A stretch of DNA of 64,000 bases from Pseudolabrys sp963742345 (GTDB lineage Bacteria; Pseudomonadota; Alphaproteobacteria; Rhizobiales; Xanthobacteraceae), in NCBI GenBank assembly GCA_963742345.1, contig CAVULO010000010.1:124001-188000 (forward strand). Direction: 5' to 3'. A model generated the notes under the pieces. It was given only the letters and a program-made list of their open reading frames with translations, had not been told where the DNA came from and ran no database searches. Shown piece after piece: positions 16,607 to 24,767 of the stretch. Every line of letters begins with the position of its first letter. Position 1 is the first letter of the stretch. The position numbers and the translations under genes were made by a program.

Positions 16607-17014
16607 TTACCGCTGATCTCCGGCAATTTCCTCAACCAGATCAACGACCCGGCGGCGCAGCTTCGAATCTTTGATATTCGTAAAGGCTTTGGTCAACGCC
16701 AGACCATCGGAGCTCGACAGGAAATCGGAGACGTAATCGGCGACCGGTGCCTTTGTCGACCCGTCCTCGGCCTGCTTGCCGGGGCCCATGACCCCGTCAA
16801 AAAAGAAAGCCACCGGCACCTTTAGAATTTGGGAGATGTGCTGCAACCGGCTCGCGCCGATGCGGTTGGTTCCCTTCTCGTATTTTTGAACCTGCTGGAA
16901 AGTAAGCCCAAGCTTTTCGCCGAGCTTTTCCTGACTCATTCCCAGCATCAGCCGGCGCATGCGCACGCGGGAACCGACATACTTGTCTGTGGGGTTCGGA
17001 GATTTTTTTGCCAT
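16607..17014 (-). CDS. XRE-family helix-turn-helix transcriptional regulator
   Basis: The 135-residue protein has a Cro/CI-type helix-turn-helix at about residues 16-70 (RVRMRRLMLGMSQEKLGEKL, then QQVQKYEKGTNRIGASRL). A C-terminal tail follows, ending in KAFTNIKDSKLRRRVVDLVEEIAG. This arrangement is common in alphaproteobacteria as a one-component regulator whose ligand is unknown. Two adjacent ATGs are possible; the second (MAKKSPNP) matches the usual family N-terminus. It is convergent with the preceding gene and divergent from the DMT transporter. A palindrome in the shared 309-bp gap could be its operator. Confidence 0.82.
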   Translation of the reverse strand: MAKKSPNPTDKYVGSRVRMRRLMLGMSQEKLGEKLGLTFQQVQKYEKGTNRIGASRLQHISQILKVPVAFFFDGVMGPGKQAEDGSTKAPVADYVSDFLSSSDGLALTKAFTNIKDSKLRRRVVDLVEEIAGDQR

Positions 17015-17146
17015 CATCTGGGTTTGCCGCAACGTGAGGTTGGAGGAGAAGCGTCCCGGTCAGAAATGGCGAAACAAGGCTAAGTTGCGCCGAGGCAAAG
17101 TACATCGCAGCGGCGTCAGTCTGTCATTAAAGCAGAGCCGCGGTTT

Positions 17147-17165
17147 TGTTAGATGGTATCTAACA
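17147..17165. promoter_or_regulatory. Perfect inverted repeat, candidate operator between the XRE regulator and DMT transporter
   Basis: TGTTAGAT-GGT-ATCTAACA has 8-bp arms and a 3-nt spacer. It lies in the 309-bp gap between the divergent XRE regulator and transporter genes, 177 bp before the transporter start. The remainder of the gap has no recognisable feature. The binding protein is unknown; the adjacent XRE regulator is the obvious candidate. Confidence 0.45.
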
Positions 17166-17323
17166 TGCTGGCGAGCCTCAATCGGCGCCGCTCTCGCTCG
17201 TACACACCTCAAAGTCTTGCGAAAGTTCGCCCCCCGCGCAGCTTCACCTCAACCCGTTTGCCCTACATAATTGCTTCCGAAACTTCAGCCCGAGCGAAGC
17301 TTGGTTTGGTGGGACAAACGGCG

Positions 17324-18229
17324 ATGGACAACACAATAGGCGTGTTGATCGCACTCGCATCGAGCTGCCTTGGGGGATCGGCGGCCGCTGTTACACGCTA
17401 TCTCGTGGGCAATGCCGATCCGCTGACCCTCGCGCTTTTGAGGTGGGGCATCGGGTTTCTTATTGTTCTGCCAGTCACACTGATGCTGCGGTCGAAGCTG
17501 CCGCCGCGCTCCGATTGGCTGGCTGTCTCCGTTCTCGGCATTTGTTTTTTCGGATTATTTTTCGTGTTCTACAATATTGCTGTCGCGTACACGACCGCTG
17601 CGCGCGCAAGCCTGGCCCTTTCTACTCTGCCGCTGCAAACCATGGTCGTCGCTGCGATCCTTCGCATCGAGCAATTGACCGTGCGCAAGTCGCTCGGCGT
17701 CTCCATTGCTATGCTCGGCGTATTTACAGCGCTGGCGTCCGGCCTTGGCGCAGCGCCCGAAGGTGCCTGGCGCGGCGAATTGATCATGGCCGGCGCGGTC
17801 CTGTGCATGGCATTTTATAACGTGTGGTCACGACGTTTTATCCAACGTTCGAGCGCGCTAGGATTTCTGTGCGTCGGTATGGGTGCAGGCGCCGTGGTGC
17901 TTTTCACGATCGATGCCTTGAGCGGCCGTGTCGCCGTGCTTGCCAGCTTCGGCGCCCCACAGTGGATCGCCGGAATCTATCTTGGCGTTTGCGGAGGCGC
18001 GCTGGCCTTCATCCTGTGGGTATTGGCGTTGCAGCGCACAACGCCGACGCTGGTGGCCAATACCATGACCATTAACCCGATCGCCGCCGGACTATTGGCG
18101 ACCCAGTTGGTCGGCGAGCCGATAACGCTTAATCTGGTGGGCGGGCTGATCGCGGTCTTTGCGGGAATCTGGATCGCAACAACCGGTTCGTCACAAACCA
18201 GAGCGGCACCGTCGCTGGCGCCGCAATAA
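17324..18229 (+). CDS. DMT (EamA) family transporter
   Basis: The 301-residue protein has about ten predicted membrane helices in two EamA repeats (residues 8-140 and 155-292), the architecture of the drug/metabolite transporter superfamily. Repeat features include LALLRWGIGFLIVLPV in the first half and ANTMTINPIAAGLLATQLVGEPI in the second. Substrates of this family are very varied, and none can be predicted here. The ATG at MDNTIGVL is taken because the first helix begins there; a GTG 15 bases earlier is possible. It converges with fliJ. Confidence 0.82.
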   Translation: MDNTIGVLIALASSCLGGSAAAVTRYLVGNADPLTLALLRWGIGFLIVLPVTLMLRSKLPPRSDWLAVSVLGICFFGLFFVFYNIAVAYTTAARASLALSTLPLQTMVVAAILRIEQLTVRKSLGVSIAMLGVFTALASGLGAAPEGAWRGELIMAGAVLCMAFYNVWSRRFIQRSSALGFLCVGMGAGAVVLFTIDALSGRVAVLASFGAPQWIAGIYLGVCGGALAFILWVLALQRTTPTLVANTMTINPIAAGLLATQLVGEPITLNLVGGLIAVFAGIWIATTGSSQTRAAPSLAPQ

Positions 18230-18246
18230 ATTGCGAAACTATGATG

Positions 18247-18669
18247 TTACGCTGGCGCGCCGCCGGTGTTGAAGCGCATGGCGGCAATGCGGTCGAGCTC
18301 AGCTTGCTCGCGAGCATTCTCCTCGGCCTTCTCGCGCTGCTGATCGCGCTCGTCCAGCATCTCGACCTTCTTGAGCTCTTCGAAGGCCTCGCCGAGCGCG
18401 GCCTTGGCATCGTCAAGCTGCACGCGCAGCTCGTCGGTCGAGTGCTTGAGATTCTCGCGCCGCGAGGTCGCAGCCTTGGCATAGGTCGGATAGGCGAAGT
18501 GAGCCGGATCATGGATCCCGGCGCGGTCTTGCTCGACCTTGATCTCGCGCTCGAGCTCTCCGGCAATGCGATCGAACTCGGCGATCATCGCCTCGATCTG
18601 GGCGACCTTCCGCCGCTTTTCGTCGACCTGAAACTTCTTCAGGCGGATAAGGGTTTCGCGTGACTTCAT
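18247..18669 (-). CDS. fliJ: Flagellar export chaperone FliJ
   Basis: FliJ is the coiled-coil stalk-like subunit of the FliH-FliI-FliJ export ATPase and escorts chaperones. The 140-residue product is almost wholly charged helix, beginning MKSRETLIRLKKFQVDEKRR as in alphaproteobacterial FliJ. Its heptad-rich segments run to about residue 125. It follows fliI on the same strand after 107 bp, which is the usual fliI-fliJ order. Confidence 0.88.
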   Translation of the reverse strand: MKSRETLIRLKKFQVDEKRRKVAQIEAMIAEFDRIAGELEREIKVEQDRAGIHDPAHFAYPTYAKAATSRRENLKHSTDELRVQLDDAKAALGEAFEELKKVEMLDERDQQREKAEENAREQAELDRIAAMRFNTGGAPA

Positions 18670-18776
18670 CGACTAAATACTCCCCGAAGCCCCCGAATTC
18701 GCGGCCACGGCTAGGCGATGCCGCCGGGACCGGGCCCGCATTCTGGACCACTCCCGCCGACTGTGCCGCAATAACG

Positions 18777-20102
18777 TTAGTTTTGTGTTTCTTCGCCCCG
18801 CAGAATTCGCTCTAGCCGCTGATATCCGTCCGCCATAGTCGTTGACTTTTCCTTAAGCTGGGACAGGAAGCCCTCCAGCGGCTTGTGCAGGGCAATGGCT
18901 TCATCCACATCGGCGCTGGAACCGGTCCGGTAGGCGCCAAGGCGGATTAGTTCCTCCATGTCGGCATATGTGGCCATAACCTGGCGGGCCCGATTAATAG
19001 CCGGCAGGTAGGCCGGGTCGGCCGCCCGCGGCATGGTGCGGGATATCGACTTGAGGATGTTGATCGCCGGATAGCGCCCCCGCTCGGCGATCGCCCGCTC
19101 CATCACGATGTGGCCGTCCAGGATACCTCTGACGGCATCCGCCACCGGCTCATTGTGGTCGTCGCCGTCCACCAGCACGCTGAATATGCCGGTAATTGTA
19201 CCCTGCTCGGTGCCGGGTCCAGCTCGCTCCAACAAACGCGGCAACTCGGTAAAGACGGTGGGCGTATAGCCCTTGGCCGTCGGCGGTTCGCCCGCGGACA
19301 GACCGATCTCGCGCTGCGCCATGGCAAAGCGCGTGACCGAATCCATCAGCACGAGAACATCTTTGCCGAGGTCGCGGAAGTATTCGGCGATGGCGAGCGT
19401 CAGATAGGCCGCCTGACGGCGCATCAATGCCGGCTCGTCGGAAGTGGACACGACCACGACCGAGCGTGCCAGACCGGCGGGGCCGAGATCGTCCTGCAAG
19501 AACTCCTGCACTTCGCGACCGCGTTCTCCGACCAGGCCAATGACGGAAATGTCAGCCGACACGTTGCGCGCCAGCATCGACAAAAGCACCGACTTGCCGA
19601 CCCCCGATCCGGAAAAGATGCCCATGCGCTGGCCGCGGCAGACAGTGATGAAAGTGTTGAGCGCCCGCACGCCGAGATCGAGCGGATCGCCGACGCGGCG
19701 GCGCGCGTGCGCCGGCGGCGGGGAATTGCGATAGGGATAAGGCGCGGGCCCCGGCGGAAGCGGCCCCTGCCCGTCGATCGGTTCGGCTCGTGCGTTGACC
19801 ACGCGACCGAGCCAACGCTCTGAGGGGCGGATGGTGCCGGCGGCAGTGGATACCACAGCGCGACAGCCACGGCGCACACCGTCGAGCGCGGCAAACGGCA
19901 TGGCAAGTGCGTGCCCGCCAGAGAAGCCGACCACCTCGCACGGGATCGTCCTGGCGGACCCCGTCTCGATGGTCAGACGCGCGCCGACTGACATGGCGTG
20001 GATTGGCCCGGCGACCTCCACCATCAGCCCGCGCACGGAGACCACGCGTCCGTAAATCTCGACGCCGTCAATATCGACGATCTGCTCCGCCAGGGCCTTC
20101 AT
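18777..20102 (-). CDS. fliI: Flagellum-specific export ATPase FliI
   Basis: FliI is the hexameric ATPase that drives unfolding and release of export substrates at the flagellar base. The 441-residue product has an N-terminal beta-barrel domain (1-95), Walker A GSGVGKS at 165-171 and the GLVGERGREVQEF motif near 190. Walker B lies around LVLMDSVTRFA, with PPTAKGYTPTVFTELPRLLERAG downstream. The ATG at MKALAEQIVD has GGGAG nine bases upstream; a longer in-frame reading lacks similarity. It is the first gene of fliI-fliJ and is divergent from ctrA across a 514-bp region. Confidence 0.95.
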   Translation of the reverse strand: MKALAEQIVDIDGVEIYGRVVSVRGLMVEVAGPIHAMSVGARLTIETGSARTIPCEVVGFSGGHALAMPFAALDGVRRGCRAVVSTAAGTIRPSERWLGRVVNARAEPIDGQGPLPPGPAPYPYRNSPPPAHARRRVGDPLDLGVRALNTFITVCRGQRMGIFSGSGVGKSVLLSMLARNVSADISVIGLVGERGREVQEFLQDDLGPAGLARSVVVVSTSDEPALMRRQAAYLTLAIAEYFRDLGKDVLVLMDSVTRFAMAQREIGLSAGEPPTAKGYTPTVFTELPRLLERAGPGTEQGTITGIFSVLVDGDDHNEPVADAVRGILDGHIVMERAIAERGRYPAINILKSISRTMPRAADPAYLPAINRARQVMATYADMEELIRLGAYRTGSSADVDEAIALHKPLEGFLSQLKEKSTTMADGYQRLERILRGEETQN

Positions 20103-20336
20103 GGATTCGCTCCCGCGTTCCGGGGCGCGAGCGAGGCAAGCGAGCCTGGAATCCAAAAGCCGCAACGGTTGCGGAGTACGGATTCCGGACCCGACCCTTC
20201 GGGCCGTCCCGGAGTGAACTGAGAGAGGCGCCGCCATAAACCGGCCCTTAGGCTTACCGGTCTGGTGGTTCCATTAACTTGGTGTTTACCCGCGTCGTTA
20301 ATCATTGGGTCATTCGTCCACGGGACTACGGCTTTA

Positions 20337-20531
20337 GAATCGCCCAGCCAGGACGGAAGGGGCGAGTCGCCAGAGTCGGTTAGGCCCGACTCTTAAACTA
20401 GGGCATTAGACAGGACGTGGCCAAAAAACCACTCTCGGGCAAGATCTTACGCCGATTCGGGCTCCTCTGCCTACGGCACGCTTGCATGGGAGAATCAGGT
20501 TTTGTTAACCATGGCCAGATAGTGTCGAATC
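20337..20531. promoter_or_regulatory. Cluster of seven GANTC (CcrM) sites upstream of ctrA
   Basis: GANTC occurs at 20337, 20364, 20373, 20388, 20454, 20492 and 20527. Chance expectation at this base composition is roughly one per 290 bp, so seven in 195 bp is a clear excess. Three more (20104, 20149, 20181) lie nearer fliI. GANTC is the target of the cell-cycle DNA methyltransferase CcrM, and in Caulobacter hemimethylation of the ctrA promoter times its transcription. The 514-bp fliI-ctrA gap holds no gene. Confidence 0.6.
20505..20512 (+). promoter_or_regulatory. CtrA half-site TTAACCAT in the ctrA promoter region
   Basis: TTAACCAT lies 105 bp upstream of the ctrA start and matches the first half of the CtrA box. 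No second TTAA is found seven bases away, so it would be a half-site, as at autoregulated ctrA promoters. Several further TTAA motifs occur at 20275-20305, closer to fliI. Confidence 0.35.
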
Positions 20532-20616
20532 GGTTTGTCCCACCGCGTTTTTTTCATACTCGCCGCAGCATAGCGGCGTGACCTCAGGGCCCGGTTGCGG
20601 CGAGAAGGGGACTTAA

Positions 20617-21318
20617 ATGCGCGTTCTACTCATTGAAGACGACAGCGCGACCGCACAATCCATCGAGCTGATGCTCAAATCCGAGAGTTTCAACGTCTAT
20701 ACGACGGATCTCGGCGAAGAGGGTGTCGACCTCGGCAAACTCTACGACTACGACATAATCCTGCTGGACCTGAACCTGCCCGATATGTCGGGTTTCGAGG
20801 TTCTGCGCTCCCTACGCGTCTCAAAGGTTAAGACGCCCATCCTGATCCTTTCCGGCCTCGCCGGAATCGAGGACAAGGTCAAAGGTCTCGGCTTCGGCGC
20901 CGACGACTACATGACCAAGCCGTTCCACAAGGATGAACTGATCGCCCGCATTCACGCGATCGTTCGTCGCTCCAAGGGCCACGCCCAGTCGGTCATCAAC
21001 ACCGGCGATCTTGTCGTCAATCTCGACACCAAGACGGTCGAGGTCGGCGGTCAGCGCGTCCATCTCACGGGCAAGGAATATCAGATGCTGGAGCTGCTCT
21101 CCCTGCGCAAAGGGACGACGCTCACCAAGGAAATGTTCCTCAACCACCTCTACGGCGGCATGGACGAGCCGGAGCTCAAGATCATCGACGTGTTCATCTG
21201 CAAGCTGCGCAAGAAGCTCGCCAACGCATCCTCCGGCAAGAACTACATCGAGACCGTGTGGGGCCGCGGCTACGTGCTGCGCGAGCCGACAGAGGCCGAA
21301 GAGCGGATTCCGGCGTAG
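20617..21318 (+). CDS. ctrA: Cell-cycle response regulator CtrA
   Basis: CtrA is the essential OmpR-type master regulator of the alphaproteobacterial cell cycle, flagellar genes and replication. The 233-residue product has the receiver domain (1-120) with phospho-acceptor Asp51 in LLDLNLPDMSG. The winged-helix domain follows (about 125-225) with LTGKEYQMLELLSLRKGTTLTKEMFLNHLYGG and the closing IETVWGRGYVLREP. The C-terminus ends in two small residues (I-P-A), compatible with ClpXP recognition. It has a long upstream region rich in GANTC sites and a strong terminator. ChpT, which phosphorylates CtrA, and SciP, which inhibits it, are also encoded in this window. Confidence 0.98.
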   Translation: MRVLLIEDDSATAQSIELMLKSESFNVYTTDLGEEGVDLGKLYDYDIILLDLNLPDMSGFEVLRSLRVSKVKTPILILSGLAGIEDKVKGLGFGADDYMTKPFHKDELIARIHAIVRRSKGHAQSVINTGDLVVNLDTKTVEVGGQRVHLTGKEYQMLELLSLRKGTTLTKEMFLNHLYGGMDEPELKIIDVFICKLRKKLANASSGKNYIETVWGRGYVLREPTEAEERIPA

Positions 21319-21384
21319 CGCCAGATTTCCCCCGCGTTGCGTTTGCGTGACGCGAGCCTTCGGGCTCTCTCCCATCCAACTTAA

Positions 21385-21409
21385 CCCCGCCGGAAGGCGG
21401 GGTTTTTTT
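21385..21409 (+). terminator. Rho-independent terminator of ctrA
   Basis: Perfect 7-bp stem CCCCGCC / GGCGGGG with a GGAA tetraloop, followed by seven Ts. It lies 66 bp after the ctrA stop and before the convergent livF. Confidence 0.9.
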
Positions 21410-21436
21410 GAGATGAATCCCCACCAGCTTCTCCGG

Positions 21437-22141
21437 TTACATCCCGAGGTAAGCTGCCTGCACTTGCTTGTTGTTCGCGAGTTCGGCGCTTGACCCGTGC
21501 ATGATCACATTGCCGCTTTCCAGCACATAGGCTCGCTGCACCAAACCCAGCGCCCGACTCACGTTTTGCTCGACCAGCAGAATCGCCGTGCCCATGGCGT
21601 GGATCTCCCGGATCTTCTCAAAAGTTGTATCGGTCACGACAGGAGCAAGCCCTAAAGACGGCTCGTCGAGCATGAGTAACCGGGGCTTCAACATCAGACC
21701 GCGACCGACCGCAAGCATCTGTTGTTCACCGCCGCTCATGGTACCCGCGAGTTGTTTGCGGCGCTCGGCCAATACCGGAAAGATGCCGAATACGAGATCA
21801 AGCGATTGGTGGCGTTCAACCTTGGCGCGCGGCACATAGGCCCCGATTTCAAGGTTTTCTTGCACGGTCATTTCGGGAAATACCTGACGGCCCTCGGGTA
21901 CGTGCGCTATCCCGAGCTCGGTGATCTTATACGGCGGCAACGTAGCGATGTTTGTTCCCAGAAAACTGATGGTACCCGACGTCAGCCGGACAAGCCCCGA
22001 GATCGCGCGCAGCGTCGTGCTTTTACCCGCCCCGTTAGCACCGAGGAGACCGACGGCTTCGCCCTCTCCAACCTCGATGCTGACGTTGGCAACAGCTGGG
22101 ACCGATCCGTAACTGGCGCTCACTCCCGAAAGCGATAGCAC
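21437..22141 (-). CDS. livF: Branched-chain amino acid type ABC transporter ATP-binding protein LivF
   Basis: One of the two ATPases of a high-affinity LIV-type uptake system. The 234-residue product has Walker A GANGAGKST at about 34-42, the signature MSGGEQQML near 134 and Walker B LLMLDEPSLGLAP. The C-terminus ends Y-L-G-M, typical of LivF. It starts one base after the livG stop, at the end of a five-gene set: binding protein, livH, livM, livG, livF. Substrate could be branched-chain amino acids, but LIV-type systems also carry amides, urea and aromatic acids. The liv name denotes family, not proven substrate. Confidence 0.9.
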   Translation of the reverse strand: MLSLSGVSASYGSVPAVANVSIEVGEGEAVGLLGANGAGKSTTLRAISGLVRLTSGTISFLGTNIATLPPYKITELGIAHVPEGRQVFPEMTVQENLEIGAYVPRAKVERHQSLDLVFGIFPVLAERRKQLAGTMSGGEQQMLAVGRGLMLKPRLLMLDEPSLGLAPVVTDTTFEKIREIHAMGTAILLVEQNVSRALGLVQRAYVLESGNVIMHGSSAELANNKQVQAAYLGM

Positions 22142-22888
22142 TTAGGCTTCTCCCGGTGCCGCTGCATGCACGTAGCCGGTGCCGAGGTAGGCGCGAATTA
22201 CCTCTTGGTTCGCCACGATGTCCTGGGGGCCGCCTTCGGCAATCTTCTGTCCGTGATCGAGCACGACGATATGACGGGCGACAGCCATAATGGCACGCAT
22301 CACATGCTCGACGATGACGATAGTTAATCCACGCTTCGAAAGTTTTTCTACGAGCGCAACTGCCTGGTCGATCTCTGCCGGATTCAACCCGGCCATGACC
22401 TCATCGAGCAGGAGAATTCGCGGCTCCGTCGCCAAAGCGCGCGCCATTTCGAGTCGCCGCTGATCGATCGTCGTCAAATCGCGCGCTGGTGTGTGCTCTT
22501 TGGCCGACAGGCCGACGAACTCGATCGCCTCACGGGCGTTTTTGCGCGCAACATCGGTATTCTTGTTGCGCAGAAATGCGCCTGTCATGACGTTCGCCAA
22601 CACGGTCATCGCGCCAAAGGGTTTGGCAACCTGGAATGTCCGCGCCAGCCCATACACGCAGACGTCATGCGGCCGCAGGCCCACGATCTCACGGCCGAAG
22701 GCGGATACCGACCCGGCGTCGGGCCGATAGTAGCCGGTGATGAGATTGAAACTTGTCGTCTTGCCCGCGCCATTCGGTCCGATAAGTGCGACGGTCTCCC
22801 CTTCGTTTACCGAAAAGCTGATATCCTGGACGGCGCGCAAGCCACCGAACCGCTTGCTGAGGTTACGAATGGTGAGCGCTTCAGGCAT
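22142..22888 (-). CDS. livG: Branched-chain amino acid type ABC transporter ATP-binding protein LivG
   Basis: The second ATPase of the LIV-type system, 248 residues. Walker A GPNGAGKTT is at about 36-44. Walker B reads ILLLDEVMAGLNP, with the LivG-type C-terminal region (ADGGP-like, then EVIRAYLGTGY). The ABC signature is degenerate: where LSGGQ is expected before RRLEMARALA it reads LTTIDQ. Some LivG proteins have variant signatures, so function need not be lost. It overlaps livM by eight bases. Confidence 0.9.
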   Translation of the reverse strand: MPEALTIRNLSKRFGGLRAVQDISFSVNEGETVALIGPNGAGKTTSFNLITGYYRPDAGSVSAFGREIVGLRPHDVCVYGLARTFQVAKPFGAMTVLANVMTGAFLRNKNTDVARKNAREAIEFVGLSAKEHTPARDLTTIDQRRLEMARALATEPRILLLDEVMAGLNPAEIDQAVALVEKLSKRGLTIVIVEHVMRAIMAVARHIVVLDHGQKIAEGGPQDIVANQEVIRAYLGTGYVHAAAPGEA

Positions 22889-23885
22889 CGAGGACCGCCT
22901 TTACGCTACCCCCGTGGGCGCGGACATAGTGTTCGTAGGCTTCGGTAATGAAGCCCATGATCCCGGTCGGCCGCCAAAGGATCACGGCCATCAGGATCAG
23001 GCTGTACACAGTCAACTGCACGCCGCCGGTCGAACTGCCAAGCCAGCTCTGGAGCAGTGCCGATGTTGTCTCCAACAGCACGGTTCCGATGACCGGACCC
23101 CATAGCGTTCCGATGCCGCCAACAATCGAGACAAGGGCCGCTTCGATCGACACGCTGAAACTAAACGCCGTCGCCGGATCGATGAAGTAAATGTATTGGG
23201 TGTAGAACGTGCCGGCCAAGGCGGTAAGAAATGCGCTGATCATGTAGATGTCGCGTTTGACCCGCGGCGCATTCACACCGATCGCTTCGGCGGCGTCCTC
23301 GTCTTCTCCGATCGCAACGAGGTAATACCCCATCCACGACCGCTCGATTCGGTAGGTGATCGCCAACCCGAGCGCCAGCAAGCCGAGCGCCACGTAGTAA
23401 TAACCGGTCTTGCCTTCAAACTGCATCATGAGTGGAGAATTTCCGAGGTTTGGGATGGTGGTACCCTCGGCACCCCAGGCAAAATCACGGAACTTCAGAA
23501 AGATCAGCATCAGGACTTGCGCCGTCGCGATCGTTGCGATCGCGAAGTAGGGCCCGCGCAGCCGGAAACACAACCAGCCGATCGGCAGGCTTGCAATTGC
23601 CGCCACGACACCGCCCGCGACCATTCCGATCCATGGCGATATGCCGAAATCGATCTGCAAGATGGTCGAGGTATAGGCGCCTAGCCCGAAATACGCCGCG
23701 TGGCCCAACGACAATTGCTTGGCGTAACCACCTATGAGATTCCAGGCGACGCCGATAAACGCGAACAGCAAAATCCGGATGAAAATATCGATGGCGAACG
23801 AGGTCTTCACCACCAAAGGGAGCGCGAGAAGGATGACCGAGAGCACGCCAAGCGAAAGCATGCCCCAAATGCGGAGTCCCGCCAT
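22881..23885 (-). CDS. livM: Branched-chain amino acid type ABC transporter permease LivM
   Basis: A 334-residue inner-membrane permease with about nine to ten helices. The LivM pattern is seen in GYAKQLSLGHAAYFGLGAY (about residues 53-71), the EDEDAAEAIGVN coupling-loop region near 190-205, and a C-terminal GIGTLWGPVIGTVLL segment. It overlaps livG by eight bases and livH by one base, so the operon is tightly coupled. It pairs with LivH to form the transmembrane channel. Confidence 0.92.
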   Translation of the reverse strand: MAGLRIWGMLSLGVLSVILLALPLVVKTSFAIDIFIRILLFAFIGVAWNLIGGYAKQLSLGHAAYFGLGAYTSTILQIDFGISPWIGMVAGGVVAAIASLPIGWLCFRLRGPYFAIATIATAQVLMLIFLKFRDFAWGAEGTTIPNLGNSPLMMQFEGKTGYYYVALGLLALGLAITYRIERSWMGYYLVAIGEDEDAAEAIGVNAPRVKRDIYMISAFLTALAGTFYTQYIYFIDPATAFSFSVSIEAALVSIVGGIGTLWGPVIGTVLLETTSALLQSWLGSSTGGVQLTVYSLILMAVILWRPTGIMGFITEAYEHYVRAHGGSVKAVLDA

Positions 23886-24754
23886 TATCGCGCTCTCCCG
23901 CCGGCCAAGCCGCTCGGCCGCACGGCCAACGTCAGGAGAAGCATCATGAAGACGACGATCAGACCAGAGTCGGCGCCAACGAATTGAATGCCGAGCGACT
24001 CCGCCACCCCCATCATCAGGCTGGCGATGAGGGCACCGATAACGTTGCCCAGCGTGCCCAGCACGACCGCTACGAAAGCCATGAGCACAAACACCTGCCC
24101 GACCATCGGATAGGCCGGATAAAATGGCATGAGTAGCGATCCGGCGGCGCCGGCGAGTGCCAACGCAATGCCAAGTGCGACACAGAACACGCGATTGGGA
24201 TTAATGCCCATCAGCATCGCCACTTCGGGTTTCTGCGCCGCTGCCCGCATTGCCTTGCCGAGATCGGTGGTGTGCAGGAATACCCAAAGCAGCCCGCTCA
24301 GCACCATCGCGAGCACGAAGGCGATGAGTTTTGCATAAGGGATGTAGAGGCCTCCGATATGAAAGGCCTCGTCCGAATACCAGGTATGTACCGTGCGGTA
24401 ATTCGCGGTGAACAGCATCAGCGACAGGTTCAGGATCAGAAGCGACAGAGCGAAAGTCAGGAAGATCTGAGGCATGTCATTGAGCCCCAGAACCCTGCGG
24501 ATCAGGAAGTGCTGGATCAGAACGCCGATGATGAAAAGCACCGGCATCGAAACGACAAGCGAGACGATCGGGTCAATGCCGAATTGGGTGGCCAGGAAAA
24601 AGCTGATGTACATCCCGATCATCACAAATTCGCCCTGGGCGAAATTGACGATCTTGACGACGCCAAAGATCAGCGTGACGCCGATACTTACGAGCGCGTA
24701 GATTCCACCGATGAGCAGGCCGTTGATGACGGCCTGGGCCACTATTTCCAGCAT
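23885..24754 (-). CDS. livH: Branched-chain amino acid type ABC transporter permease LivH
   Basis: A 289-residue permease with about eight helices. It has the LivH signature GGIYALVSIGVTLIFGVVKIVNFAQGEF (positions 16-43) and the coupling-loop element DLGKAMRAAAQKPEVAMLMGIN near 165-186. It is encoded 13 bp downstream of the binding-protein gene and overlaps livM by one base. Together with LivM it forms the pore of the LIV-type importer. Confidence 0.93.
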   Translation of the reverse strand: MLEIVAQAVINGLLIGGIYALVSIGVTLIFGVVKIVNFAQGEFVMIGMYISFFLATQFGIDPIVSLVVSMPVLFIIGVLIQHFLIRRVLGLNDMPQIFLTFALSLLILNLSLMLFTANYRTVHTWYSDEAFHIGGLYIPYAKLIAFVLAMVLSGLLWVFLHTTDLGKAMRAAAQKPEVAMLMGINPNRVFCVALGIALALAGAAGSLLMPFYPAYPMVGQVFVLMAFVAVVLGTLGNVIGALIASLMMGVAESLGIQFVGADSGLIVVFMMLLLTLAVRPSGLAGGRAR

Positions 24755-24767
24755 GCTTGGACGCGCT

